The translations under genes were made by a program, and so were the position numbers. This document shows, piece after piece, positions 8,402 through 16,985 of a DNA stretch of 38,070 bases (its first letter is position 1; each line of letters begins with the position of its first letter). Under the pieces are notes generated by a model that was given only the letters and a program-made list of their open reading frames with translations, made no database searches and was not told where the DNA came from. Source of the stretch: Lysinibacillus telephonicus. GTDB lineage: Bacteria; Bacillota; Bacilli; Bacillales_A; Planococcaceae. The stretch lies in NCBI RefSeq assembly GCF_003966145.1, contig NZ_RXNR01000037.1:1-38070 (forward strand), given 5' to 3'.

Positions 8402-9688
8402 TTATGCACCTAATAAATTAGGTAAGAACAATGAAATTGACGGGAAGAAGGCAATTAATAAAGCTGCAAATATAAGTAATAGCAAGAAAGGCCAGCTTTC
8501 TTTAATAAATTCTTCAAACCGAGTTCCAGTAATGCCGCAAGTAGTAAACATAATTGTCCCTAATGGTGGTGTTAATGTTCCTATACTTATACACATAATA
8601 AAGAAAATACCAAAGTGTACTGGATCAATCCCATATTCAATTAACATTGGCATAAATAACGGTGTTAAAATAATAATTAATACGTTCCCCTCTAAAAACA
8701 TCCCTACAATTAATAGGAAAATCAATGTAATTAAGAAGAATAGAACTTCATTCGAAACAAAAGAGACCATTAACTCTGTTGCCTTTTGAGGTACACGTTC
8801 CAAAGTTAAAACCCATCCAAAAGCTGAACCAGCTGCAATAATCAGTAAAACCGCTGCTGCCGTTTGAATTGTTTCTTTCAAGCTTAAAATTAATTGCTTT
8901 ACTTTCATTTCCCGATAAATAAACATCCCTAGTACAATCGCATATAATACTGCGATTACACCTGCTTCAGTTGCGCTGAATGCACCAAGACGGATACCTC
9001 CGATAATAATAATTGGCAACAGTAAAGCTAGAGCAGCATCTTTAAAACTTAATAGAAAATCTTTTGTTGAATATTTGATACTTGAATCTGTTTCTAAATT
9101 GTATTTTTTTGCATAAAAATGAACATACATCATAAAGCAAATACATAAAACAATTCCTGGCAATATCCCTGCCATAAATAATTTACCAATCGATACATTA
9201 CCCACGTAGCCATACATTATTAAACCGATACCTGGTGGAATAATAGGCGTAATGAGTGATGTTGAAGCTGTCAAAACTGTTGAGAAAGATTTCTTATACC
9301 CCTTTTTCTCCATTTCAGGTACTAGTATTTTCGATTGCATTGCTGCATCAGCAACATTAGAACCTGATATTCCTCCCATTAATGTACTTAATATTACGTT
9401 TACTTGAGCTAATGATCCCGGTAGCGGATTTGTAATAACTGTAGAAAAACGCAACATTCTAGAAGTTATCCCTGTATAGTTCATTAAAATGCCAGCTGAA
9501 ATAAAGAAGATTATTGCCAGTAGTGGAACTGACTCCATTCCGCTTATTAAACGTTGAATTAAAATTTCACTTGAAAAACTATTATTAAAAGTAAAATACA
9601 TTAAACAACTTAAAATCAGCCCAAATGCAATCGGAATATTCAATAGAAATGAGATAATTAAAACTGCTAACGTTGCAAATATTGCCAT
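8402..9688 (-). CDS. dctM: TRAP transporter large permease subunit DctM
   Basis: A 428-residue, very hydrophobic protein with about twelve membrane segments. It has the DctM family features GGISGSNVADAAMQSKILVPEM and TASTSLITPIIPPG near the first third, and GTLTPPLGTIMF near the end. It forms the channel of a TRAP transporter with the small DctQ subunit, driving uptake by the sodium or proton gradient. It overlaps dctQ by one base (TAATG), the usual coupled arrangement. Position inside a sugar-acid operon argues for a sugar acid as the substrate. Confidence 0.95.
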   Translation of the reverse strand: MAIFATLAVLIISFLLNIPIAFGLILSCLMYFTFNNSFSSEILIQRLISGMESVPLLAIIFFISAGILMNYTGITSRMLRFSTVITNPLPGSLAQVNVILSTLMGGISGSNVADAAMQSKILVPEMEKKGYKKSFSTVLTASTSLITPIIPPGIGLIMYGYVGNVSIGKLFMAGILPGIVLCICFMMYVHFYAKKYNLETDSSIKYSTKDFLLSFKDAALALLLPIIIIGGIRLGAFSATEAGVIAVLYAIVLGMFIYREMKVKQLILSLKETIQTAAAVLLIIAAGSAFGWVLTLERVPQKATELMVSFVSNEVLFFLITLIFLLIVGMFLEGNVLIIILTPLFMPMLIEYGIDPVHFGIFFIMCISIGTLTPPLGTIMFTTCGITGTRFEEFIKESWPFLLLLIFAALLIAFFPSISLFLPNLLGA

Positions 9689-10173
9689 TAAGCATCAATC
9701 CCTTTTTGAGTCTCTTTATAACTTGTTATTACTTGAGAAGTGAAACGAATAATTGTGAATACTGCTCCTACAATAACTGCAATATTTATATACTGATAAT
9801 TGATTGTTAAAATAGGAGTCACTTTCCCAGAGACATTGCCAATAAACTTAACTCCTAAAATAATAAATACATAGATTAATACTATATATATAGAAAGAAT
9901 TCTAATAAAATCTGCTACTATTCTTAATGGCTTTGGAAGTTTTTCAACAAAGTAATCTACCCCGATATGCGTGTTATATTTCATAGCCGTACTCATTCCA
10001 ACAAAAATTAACCATACAAAAAGCATTAAGGTTACTTCTTCTGTCCAGGCAATCGGTTTTGAAAATAAATATCGTAAAATTACATTTGTACCTGTTAAAA
10101 GAATAATGCCAGCCAAGCTAACTACTGCAATCCAATCATCAATATTTTTTAAGAAGCTTTTTAATAGGATCAT
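9688..10173 (-). CDS. dctQ: TRAP transporter small permease subunit DctQ
   Basis: A 161-residue protein with four membrane helices. The DctQ signature FSKPIAWTEEVTLMLFVWLIFVG is interrupted here by naming only its core, WTEEVTLMLFVW, at about residues 42-54. It bridges the binding protein and DctM in the membrane. The ATG follows GGGGGA with a suitable distance. It is separated from the binding-protein gene by 64 bases containing a perfect palindrome, and overlaps dctM by one base. Confidence 0.93.
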   Translation of the reverse strand: MILLKSFLKNIDDWIAVVSLAGIILLTGTNVILRYLFSKPIAWTEEVTLMLFVWLIFVGMSTAMKYNTHIGVDYFVEKLPKPLRIVADFIRILSIYIVLIYVFIILGVKFIGNVSGKVTPILTINYQYINIAVIVGAVFTIIRFTSQVITSYKETQKGIDA

Positions 10174-10195
10174 ATAGTCATCCCCCAGGTATATG

Positions 10196-10211
10196 GACTG
10201 AATATTCAGTC
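10196..10211. promoter_or_regulatory. Perfect 16-base palindrome between dctP and dctQ
   Basis: GACTGAATATTCAGTC is self-complementary over 16 bases in the gap between dctP and dctQ. No T-run follows it on the minus strand, so it is not an ordinary terminator. A processing or mRNA-stabilising hairpin that keeps the binding protein in excess over the permease is a reasonable inference; a protein-binding site is the alternative. Confidence 0.45.
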
Positions 10212-10237
10212 TTTATTTTTCGTAAAAACCTAGATAT

Positions 10238-11266
10238 TTATTTTAAATTCTCTAATTCAGCTAATAAATTATTATAAAGATTGTCAGACCATACATCCTC
10301 GAATTCATCATAGACGCTGGCAACTTTTTCTTTAAACAAAGCTGTATCTACTTCTACAATCTCTACACCTTCTGCTTCAAAAGCTTCCAAAACTTTTTGG
10401 TCTGTTTCTTTTAGAACTTCATATCCATAATCTGCAGCTTCAGCACCTGTTTCTTTTAAAATTGTTACAATATCCTCTGGCAGCCCATTAATAAAACTTT
10501 CGCCACCCGAAAACGACACGATAAAGCGTTGATGCCCAGTTAATGATAAATATTTTGAAACTTCTTGTACTTTTGCCCCATGAAGTACTGAAACAGGATT
10601 TTCTGCTCCATCAATTAACCCTTGTTGCAACGAAGGATATAGATCTGCAAGCGGTAGAGGAGTTGCAGCTGCACCTAGAGCCTCCATTGTTTTAATCGAC
10701 ATTTGATTATTCGGTACTCTCACCTTTAATCCAGCTAAATCTTCAGGTGTTTCAACTTTCTTTCCTGTCATTAAGTGACGTTCCCCATACACTACGTTTG
10801 GAATAATTACGCTAACTCCTTTATCTTTCAGTTGGTTATTAATATTACTAAACCATTCAGTATCCGTGATTTTACGCAGCAACTCTGTGTCATCTGTTAA
10901 ATATGGTGCCGTTAATATCCCAGCATCCGGGACATAATCCAGCAAAAAGTCATAACCAGCTAGAACGATGACATTATTACCTTGGATCGCTTGTTCAATT
11001 ACATCCTTCTCTGCGCCTAATTGTGAGCTAGGATATAATACTAAATCAATTTGACCATTACTTTTTTCTTCAGCAAGCTCTTCCCATTTTTTCGCTAATT
11101 CATCAATTGGTTCACCTGGTTGATTTCCATATGCAATGTTAATCGTATACGTTTCTGTGTCCGCATTTGCACCATTGCTAGATGTATCAGTTGCATCCCC
11201 ACAAGCAACTAGTAATAACATAGATAAAGCAATACCACTTATAAATTTTAGTTTCCCCTTTGTCAT
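10238..11266 (-). CDS. dctP: TRAP transporter substrate-binding lipoprotein DctP
   Basis: A 342-residue extracytoplasmic solute receptor. It begins MTKGKLKFISG, a hydrophobic segment, and a LLLVACG lipobox, so it is anchored as a lipoprotein. The body shows DctP family features such as YPSSQLGAEKDVIEQAIQGN, the GLKVRVPNNQMSIKTMEALG segment with its carboxylate-binding arginine, and DGAENPVSVLHG. I use ATG 11266, which follows GGGGGA; a longer frame to 11320 overlaps the upstream dehydratase gene. It captures the operon's substrate, probably an aldonic or related sugar acid, and hands it to DctQM. Confidence 0.93.
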   Translation of the reverse strand: MTKGKLKFISGIALSMLLLVACGDATDTSSNGANADTETYTINIAYGNQPGEPIDELAKKWEELAEEKSNGQIDLVLYPSSQLGAEKDVIEQAIQGNNVIVLAGYDFLLDYVPDAGILTAPYLTDDTELLRKITDTEWFSNINNQLKDKGVSVIIPNVVYGERHLMTGKKVETPEDLAGLKVRVPNNQMSIKTMEALGAAATPLPLADLYPSLQQGLIDGAENPVSVLHGAKVQEVSKYLSLTGHQRFIVSFSGGESFINGLPEDIVTILKETGAEAADYGYEVLKETDQKVLEAFEAEGVEIVEVDTALFKEKVASVYDEFEDVWSDNLYNNLLAELENLK

Positions 11267-11282
11267 GTTTATTTCCCCCTTA

Positions 11283-12455
11283 TTAAAATGTTGGTCCAAT
11301 ACGCCAAATCCCAAAATCATGCTGCATTAAAATTTCCGCTTTCGTTAATTTTCCAGAAGCAACTTTCGAAATTTCGTTAAGAATAGTTTCCCCTACTTGC
11401 TCAACAGTCTCTTTACCTTCGATAATTGTTCCACCATTAATATCCATATTTTCACTCATTCGCTCAAATACTCCTGTATTTGTTGTTATTTTAATAACGG
11501 GAGCAATGGGTGATCCTGTAGGTGTGCCTCGACCTGTAGTAAATAGAACAATTTGAGCACCACCAGCAACCATACCTGTTAATTGTTCAATATCGTGTCC
11601 TGGCGTGTCCATCCAAACTAACCCTTTTTCTGTTGGGCGTTCAGCGTAATCTATCAGTTCATTTAATGTGCTTTTTCCAGCTTTATTTGCTGCACCAAGT
11701 GATTTTTCTTCAAGTGAGCTTAAACCACCTTTAATATTCCCTGGACTTGGATTACCTGTACGGATATCAACTCCCATATTAATGGATCGCTTTTCCATAG
11801 CATCTATTACTTCATATACACGTTTAGCCACATGTTCATTTTTAGCTCGATTCGCCAATAAATGTTCTGCACCAATAAGTTCTGTTGTTTCAGCTAAAAT
11901 CGATGTACCACCCAATTCAACAATCTTGTCACTTACATATCCGACAGCTGGATTTGCTGATAACCCAGAGCATGCATCTGAGCCTCCACACTCTGTCCCA
12001 ATAATAAGCTCGCTAAAATCACACCATTCTCTTTGCACTTCAGATGCCTCTTGTACCAACCTCGCAGCTAATTTTGCTCCTTGTGCTATTGCATCCAATG
12101 TTCCACCTTCATCTTGAATGGATACTACTTCGACTCGTTTACCTGATGCAGCAATTTCCTTAGCTACATTACGAGCTTGATGTGTTTCACAGCCTAAACC
12201 GAGGACTACAACACCATAAACATTCGGATTTAGCCCCATCCCAACATAAGTTCTAAAAGTTTGCTCATAATCTACACCGACTTGAGCACAGCCATGTTGA
12301 TGAACAAAGCTAACTGTTCCATGAACCAGTTCCGTAATTTGACGAGCAGCTTTCGTAGCACATGTGATTGTCGGTAAAATTAGTACATGATTACGAACCC
12401 CTACTCTTCCATCTGCACGACGATAGCCTAAAAATTTTCCTTTCTCAAACTGCAT
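11283..12455 (-). CDS. UxaA/GarD-family sugar-acid dehydratase, large part
   Basis: A 390-residue protein matching the C-terminal domain of altronate/galactarate dehydratases: GYRRADGRVGVRNHVLILP, then FVHQHGCAQVG, GLGCET, GTECGGSDACSG and GNIKGGLSSLEEKSLG. The conserved cysteines and the histidine are probably iron or cluster ligands. In this family the reaction is removal of water from a sugar acid to give a 2-keto-3-deoxy acid. The N-terminal SAF domain is encoded by the separate upstream gene, whose 3' end overlaps by 11 bases, so the two form a split enzyme. The exact substrate is unknown. Confidence 0.88.
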   Translation of the reverse strand: MQFEKGKFLGYRRADGRVGVRNHVLILPTITCATKAARQITELVHGTVSFVHQHGCAQVGVDYEQTFRTYVGMGLNPNVYGVVVLGLGCETHQARNVAKEIAASGKRVEVVSIQDEGGTLDAIAQGAKLAARLVQEASEVQREWCDFSELIIGTECGGSDACSGLSANPAVGYVSDKIVELGGTSILAETTELIGAEHLLANRAKNEHVAKRVYEVIDAMEKRSINMGVDIRTGNPSPGNIKGGLSSLEEKSLGAANKAGKSTLNELIDYAERPTEKGLVWMDTPGHDIEQLTGMVAGGAQIVLFTTGRGTPTGSPIAPVIKITTNTGVFERMSENMDINGGTIIEGKETVEQVGETILNEISKVASGKLTKAEILMQHDFGIWRIGPTF

Positions 12456-12738
12456 CTTTATCCCCTCTTCCCCTTGTTCCTTCTAGATTATGGACGTGTA
12501 CATATTCCCCGCATTTAATAAATTTTGTTGCCCTGCCAATGACTTCTCCATATTTAATAATGTATCCACCTTCAGCAATATCCTGAATGGCAAACTTATG
12601 ACCGAATTGAATTGGTTCTAATAAATTTATAACGCGTTGCTCATCCCCTATCGTAATCTTTAAATCTTCTACAGAAGGGATATTTTCCAAGGCTGTCGCT
12701 ACATTGTCTTTTTCCGTTAATATGATACTTTTGTACAT
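12445..12738 (-). CDS. SAF-domain subunit of the UxaA-type dehydratase
   Basis: A 97-residue protein with the UxaA N-terminal SAF fold: KDNVATALENI, then GHKFAIQDIAEGGYIIKYGE, ending in VHVHNLEG before a short tail. In fused altronate dehydratases this domain precedes the large catalytic domain; here it is a separate gene with an 11-base overlap into the next, which strongly suggests a heteromeric enzyme. The VHVHNL ending is the segment that in fused enzymes leads into the linker. Confidence 0.87.
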   Translation of the reverse strand: MYKSIILTEKDNVATALENIPSVEDLKITIGDEQRVINLLEPIQFGHKFAIQDIAEGGYIIKYGEVIGRATKFIKCGEYVHVHNLEGTRGRGDKDAV

Positions 12739-12751
12739 ATTAAGCCCCCCT

Positions 12752-13624
12752 CTAAACGATTTTGTTGTATAGCTTTCCTAGTTTTTCAATTTCAACAATC
12801 ATTTCATCACCAGGTTTTAAATAAACCCGCTCATTTTCTGGAAGACCAAGTATTACTCCTTCAGGGGTACCTGTTAAAATAACATCACCAGGGCTTAATG
12901 TGATATATCTAGAAATATATGAGATGATTTCTTTGCAGTTAAAAATCATATCGCTAGTATTTGAGTTTTGTCTGAGCTCTCCATTTACATAGGTTTTAAT
13001 CTCTAAATCGTTTGGATTACCGACTTCATCTGCCGTTACTAAATAGGGACCTATTGGGCAAAATTTATCTAATGCTTTACCTAGTAACCATTGATTTGTT
13101 CTAAATTGTAAATCACGTGAGGATAGGTCATTCGCATTGCAGTAACCAAAAACATAATTTAAAGCGCTTTCATCAGAGACATTTTTTGTCTCTTTTCCAA
13201 TTACAATCGCCAATTCTGCTTCATAATCGTTTTCACTTGAATCTTCAGGTAAAGAAATTTCCTCATTATGTGCTGCTAGAGAGTTATTGAATTTATTAAA
13301 AAGCACCGGAAACTCTGGAATAGCCATATTTGATTCCTCAGCATGCTTCCTGTAATTGAGCCCTACACATATGATTTTAGATGGCCGTTGAAGAACCGAA
13401 GCTAATGTTAGAGTAGATTCTTCCACTACAAATTCCTCTGAAAAATCATGAGCTTCAATAATACTTTCTACTTTTTTCTGTAAATCTGGATTTTCAATGA
13501 TATCGTGAATACTATTTAATTGAATTGAATTTTTCTCAGCATAATCAGATAACTTGAAAATACCTTCTTCCAATTTAACCCCTACAAGAACTGTTTGATT
13601 CTCAACATAACTTAATAGTTTCAT
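12752..13624 (-). CDS. FAH-family hydrolase, 2,4-diketo-3-deoxy-acid hydrolase-like
   Basis: A 290-residue protein with an N-terminal cap (residues 1-70) and a full FAH catalytic domain: ICVGLNYRKHAEE, the metal ligands of YEAELAIVIG, NDLSSRDLQFRTNQWLLGKA, and VILTGTPEGV. It resembles ureidoglycolate-lyase-like and 2,4-diketo-3-deoxy-L-fuconate/rhamnonate hydrolases. Paired with the adjacent SDR, it would cleave a C4-oxidised keto-deoxy acid to pyruvate and a hydroxy acid. That is a different use of the same intermediate than the FAH protein at 7490-8377. ATG 13624 has AGAGGTG upstream. Confidence 0.8.
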   Translation of the reverse strand: MKLLSYVENQTVLVGVKLEEGIFKLSDYAEKNSIQLNSIHDIIENPDLQKKVESIIEAHDFSEEFVVEESTLTLASVLQRPSKIICVGLNYRKHAEESNMAIPEFPVLFNKFNNSLAAHNEEISLPEDSSENDYEAELAIVIGKETKNVSDESALNYVFGYCNANDLSSRDLQFRTNQWLLGKALDKFCPIGPYLVTADEVGNPNDLEIKTYVNGELRQNSNTSDMIFNCKEIISYISRYITLSPGDVILTGTPEGVILGLPENERVYLKPGDEMIVEIEKLGKLYNKIV

Positions 13625-13636
13625 TTAAACACCTCT

Positions 13637-14398
13637 TCATATTTTTTTTCCGAAAACAGCTCCACCATCAATATATAGTGGTGAACCCATTAAAAATTTT
13701 GACTCATCAGATGCTAAATACAATGCTGCTTGTGCTACATCAATTGGTTTCCCTAATTCATCAGATAATTGTCTCTTTTTAATGCCATTTAAAGTCTCTT
13801 CAGGATTTTCAGCAGTAGATAAATATTTTTCAACAAATGGTGTATAAATTGTTCCTGGTAATAAAGCATTCACTCTAATATTGTGTGATGCATAATCGAC
13901 CTGCATCGATTTTGTCATAGCTAACACGGCACCTTTAGTTGCGGCATAAAGAACTCGGTCCTCTAAACCAATTTCAGCAACACAAGATGACATATTGATA
14001 ATTGAGCCACCTCTATTTAACATCTTTTGCACAACATACTTGGACATTAGAAACACACCATTGACATTTACATTCATGACCTTATTCCAGTAATCTTGCG
14101 ACAATTCATGGATTTTCCCAATACCACTTATCCCTGCATTGTTAAATAAAATATCAATTTTCCCATATTGCTCAAAAACTTTATTCACACTCTTCATCAC
14201 AGCTTCTTCATTTGTTACATCTACTTCAAAAAAGGCAGCCTTATCTTGGAAGTCTTTTTCTAACTCTGCTACTGAATCATTATGAAGTAAATCAAAAATT
14301 ACAACTGTAGCACCATTTTGTAAAAACAGCTTTGCGGTAGCCAAACCGATTCCCGAAGCCCCACCGGTGATAATTGCTACTTTGTTGGCCAATCTCAA
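13637..14398 (-). CDS. SDR oxidoreductase, probable 2-keto-3-deoxy-acid 4-dehydrogenase
   Basis: A 253-residue classical short-chain dehydrogenase. It shows the Rossmann motif TGGASGIG, an aspartate at the end of beta-2 (IFDLL, suggesting NAD), NNAG, the catalytic serine in NMSSC, and YAATK for tyrosine and lysine. Relatives in sugar-acid operons oxidise C4 of 2-keto-3-deoxy-fuconate or -rhamnonate; the neighbouring FAH hydrolase supports that role. The start is TTG 14398 after a GGGGGG stretch; no better start is in frame. Confidence 0.82.
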   Translation of the reverse strand: MRLANKVAIITGGASGIGLATAKLFLQNGATVVIFDLLHNDSVAELEKDFQDKAAFFEVDVTNEEAVMKSVNKVFEQYGKIDILFNNAGISGIGKIHELSQDYWNKVMNVNVNGVFLMSKYVVQKMLNRGGSIINMSSCVAEIGLEDRVLYAATKGAVLAMTKSMQVDYASHNIRVNALLPGTIYTPFVEKYLSTAENPEETLNGIKKRQLSDELGKPIDVAQAALYLASDESKFLMGSPLYIDGGAVFGKKI

Positions 14399-14416
14399 AC
14401 TTATCCCCCCTTATTT

Positions 14417-15160
14417 TTAGAGATTTGAAGAAATGTTTCGTGCTAAATTAAGTACAGCTTCCTTCAGAACCTCTGATTTCGAATCATAATAAACATCTAA
14501 AGCGGTAACACTAACAGCTGCTATCATTTCTTTTTTATGATTGAATATTGGCGCAGCTATACAAAACAAACCCTCCTCAGTCTCCCCTCTTTCCAATACA
14601 TAGCCATTTTGTTGTCCAAATTGTATCTGGTGGATTAGTTCATCCATAGTTTGAACTGTCTTCCTTGTCAAAGGTTTAAAAGGAGGTTCTCCTAATCTTT
14701 CATATAACTCCTCATTTGGTAGACCACTTAATAAAACCTTCCCCATTGCTGTTGCATAAGCAGGAATCATTTGTCCTGGCTCTGTTTTAATTCGAATATT
14801 GGATTTAGATTCTACTTTTGCCAAATAACATATATTCCCCCCCTTTAAAATAGATAATTGGCATGTTTCATTGACCTGCTCAACTAGTTCGTTGCCAAAC
14901 CGGTCGAAAAGTTCTATATACTTTGAATTTTCGGAATACTTAGAGCCTAAAAAAGCTAAACGATAATCTATTACATAATTTTTCTTATCGTTTTTTGAAA
15001 TATAGTTTAAGTTTTCTAAGGTATTGAGAATTGAATAAATAGTACTCTTGTTCAACTTTGTTTGATGAACAATTTCCATAAAACTCAAACCTTGTCTACT
15101 TTCAGCTATTACAGTTAAAATTACATCCATTTTTTCAATAGATGGAACAAGATTTGTCAT
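14417..15160 (-). CDS. IclR family regulator of the sugar-acid operon
   Basis: A 247-residue IclR-type regulator with an N-terminal winged helix (QGLSFMEIVHQTKLNKSTIYSILNTLENLNYI) represented by its core NKSTIYSILNTLENL, and a C-terminal effector domain with AYATAMGKVLLSGL, GYVLERGETEEGLFCIAAPI and AVSVTAL. It is the first gene of the minus-strand operon. Its ATG follows AAGGAGG at ideal distance. The promoter lies within paired GTTCT/AGAAC sequences (15174-15208), as expected for a KdgR-like repressor that releases DNA when a keto-deoxy sugar acid is bound; the effector is inferred. Confidence 0.92.
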   Translation of the reverse strand: MTNLVPSIEKMDVILTVIAESRQGLSFMEIVHQTKLNKSTIYSILNTLENLNYISKNDKKNYVIDYRLAFLGSKYSENSKYIELFDRFGNELVEQVNETCQLSILKGGNICYLAKVESKSNIRIKTEPGQMIPAYATAMGKVLLSGLPNEELYERLGEPPFKPLTRKTVQTMDELIHQIQFGQQNGYVLERGETEEGLFCIAAPIFNHKKEMIAAVSVTALDVYYDSKSEVLKEAVLNLARNISSNL

Positions 15161-15173
15161 CAGATGCCTCCTT

Positions 15174-15208
15174 GTTCTGTATAGAGAACTGGTTTTTATA
15201 TACAGAAC
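15174..15208. promoter_or_regulatory. Probable IclR operator upstream of the sugar-acid operon
   Basis: Perfect 10-base inverted repeat GTTCTGTATA (15174-15183) and TATACAGAAC (15199-15208). Within it a smaller dyad, GTTCT-6-AGAAC, spans 15174-15189. It covers the candidate -10 region of the operon promoter, 14 bases from the regulator's start codon. Confidence 0.65.
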
Positions 15209-15225
15209 TTATTTTTAAATTACAA
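15197..15225 (-). promoter_or_regulatory. Candidate sigma-A promoter of the sugar-acid operon
   Basis: On the minus strand TTGTAA (15225-15220) is separated by exactly 17 bases from TATATA (15202-15197). The -10 element overlaps one arm of the inverted repeat, consistent with repression. Confidence 0.55.
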
Positions 15226-15435
15226 CACTTACCTAAGGAAGTCAATAATGTTTTTTTCGACATAAAACAACACATAAAGTAGAAAATTACAGAGTTATAA
15301 TGCGTATTCGGTTCAATGATAACTATATTTTTTTGGAAATTTAATAGTCTTGGTAGAGTTTAACTAAACTTTTTTTGAAGCTGCAGGTAAGTGTGGAAAT
15401 TAAGAGGGAAATGTTGTTACACCTTTGTATCAAAG

Positions 15436-15483
15436 TATAAAACGAGGTTTAAGGAAAATTACTAATTGTCCTCAAACCTCGTT
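15436..15483 (-). terminator. Terminator of the liv operon
   Basis: AACGAGGTTTGAGGA pairs with TCCTTAAACCTCGTT (14 of 15 pairs) on the minus strand, followed by TTTATAC. It lies about 50 bases past the livF stop. The rest of the gap between 15226 and 15532 holds no recognisable gene. Confidence 0.8.
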
Positions 15484-15532
15484 CTATGAAAATAGACTGG
15501 AATAGTCAGTGCATGTTTACAAACAATCATGT

Positions 15533-16237
15533 TTAGACACCTAGATACTTATGCTGAATTTCATCATTTTCCAATAGTTCGTCAGGTGTTCCTTTCCATA
15601 CAATTGTTCCTTTGTTCATAATCAGTATTTCATCAGCCGCTTGGCAGGCAAGTGAAATATTTTGCTCTACCATTAAAATTGATAATCCTGATTCCTTCAA
15701 TTTAGCAACAATGTCACCTATCTGATCTATAATTACAGGCGCTAATCCTTCAGAAGGTTCATCCATAAGCAAAAATTGCGGATCGGTCATTAACGCTCGA
15801 CCGATTGCGAGCATTTGCTGTTGTCCTCCTGATAATTGAGTTCCCATATTTTTTTCTCTTTCTTTAAGTACTGGAAATAATTCATAAACCTTTTCTATAT
15901 CCCATTCACTAGTATCGCCCTTTAAGTTTTTTCGGGCTGCCATCGTTAGGTTCTCACGTATTGAAAGAGAGGGGAAAATACGCCTTCCTTGTGGCACAAG
16001 CCCAATTCCTTCGCGAGAAATTTGATAGGATGTAAGGGATTCTACTGGTTTACTCTTAAAGCGAATACTCCCCCTTTGAGATTTATGCAAACCTGCAATT
16101 GTATGGATTGTAGTTGATTTTCCAGCACCATTTCGACCAAGAAGGGCAACACATTTGCCTGTTGGAACAGCTAAAGATACTCCTTGGAGTATGTGACTAT
16201 TGCCATAATATGCATGGACATTTTCAAGCTCAAGCAT
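15533..16237 (-). CDS. livF: Branched-chain-type ABC transporter ATP-binding protein LivF
   Basis: A 234-residue ATPase with Walker A GRNGAGKST, Q-loop GLVPQGRRIFPSLS, signature LSGGQQQML and Walker B FLLMDEPSEG, as in LivF. I use ATG 16237 (MLELENVHAYYG), which follows GGAGGTG and overlaps the livG stop by eight bases; the frame open to 16309 lies inside livG and lacks such a site. It powers the HAAT-family importer with LivG, LivH, LivM and LivJ. Given the 4-hydroxybenzoate genes next door, the cargo is probably an aromatic acid and not an amino acid. Confidence 0.93.
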   Translation of the reverse strand: MLELENVHAYYGNSHILQGVSLAVPTGKCVALLGRNGAGKSTTIHTIAGLHKSQRGSIRFKSKPVESLTSYQISREGIGLVPQGRRIFPSLSIRENLTMAARKNLKGDTSEWDIEKVYELFPVLKEREKNMGTQLSGGQQQMLAIGRALMTDPQFLLMDEPSEGLAPVIIDQIGDIVAKLKESGLSILMVEQNISLACQAADEILIMNKGTIVWKGTPDELLENDEIQHKYLGV

Positions 16238-16985
16238 GTGCCTTTGCACCTCCTCCGAAGTAAATTTGTCTAACTGTATCATCATTTCGAACTTCTTCTG
16301 GAGTTCCACTTAAAATGACTTCACCATGATGGATTACAGTTATTCTGTCTGCAATCGCAAATACAACATCCATATCATGTTCAATTACTAATAAAGCAAC
16401 TGATCTAGGAAGTTTTTGAATCATTTCAGATGTTTGTGCAGTTTCAGCCGGTGACATCCCTGAAGTCGGTTCATCCAGGAGCAAAATTTTTGGTTTAGAA
16501 GCCAGCGCTAAAAGAACCTCCAATAATCGTTGTTCACCATATGAAAGATTGTCTACTTTTACATTTTGACGGTCGGAAATTTGCCATTGTTCAATCAGTT
16601 CTTCCGTTTCTTTTTTGAGGTCGGAATAATTTGATAATGGTTTAAAAAGTTGATATCGATAAGGCTTTAAAGCGGTTAATGCTAAGTGTAGATTTTCTTT
16701 AACCGTTAGATCACCGAATAAATTATTCTTTTGGAATGTCCGTGCCATGCCCAGATGTACTAATTTATTAGGAGGAAGTTTACTAATTTCAACATCTTCT
16801 AAAAAAACAGCACCCGAATTAAGAGGTAATTGGCCTGTGATGCAATTAAATAATGTTGTTTTCCCTGCACCATTTGGCCCAATGATGACATGTCGTTCAC
16901 CTGGTTGAACATCTAGAGTAACATTTTGCAAAACCTGCAGGGTATTAAAAGATTTACTGATGTTATCAACTTTTAGTAAAGTCAT
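16230..16985 (-). CDS. livG: Branched-chain-type ABC transporter ATP-binding protein LivG
   Basis: A 251-residue ATPase: Walker A GPNGAGKTT, GMARTFQKNNLFGDLTV (the LivG-type Q-loop region), signature LSYGEQRLLE, Walker B ILLLDEPTSGM followed by IEHDMDVVF. The ATG at 16985 overlaps the livM stop by four bases (ATGA). It is the second ATPase of the importer. Confidence 0.94.
   Translation of the reverse strand: MTLLKVDNISKSFNTLQVLQNVTLDVQPGERHVIIGPNGAGKTTLFNCITGQLPLNSGAVFLEDVEISKLPPNKLVHLGMARTFQKNNLFGDLTVKENLHLALTALKPYRYQLFKPLSNYSDLKKETEELIEQWQISDRQNVKVDNLSYGEQRLLEVLLALASKPKILLLDEPTSGMSPAETAQTSEMIQKLPRSVALLVIEHDMDVVFAIADRITVIHHGEVILSGTPEEVRNDDTVRQIYFGGGAKAHA

Noticed and set aside
8397..8789. 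A 130-codon plus-strand frame opposite the end of dctM
   Set aside because: It is asparagine/isoleucine/lysine rich and lies fully within the well-supported TRAP permease gene.
11668..12117. A 149-codon plus-strand frame opposite the UxaA-type dehydratase
   Set aside because: It is a mirror of a conserved coding region, without a ribosome binding site or family resemblance.
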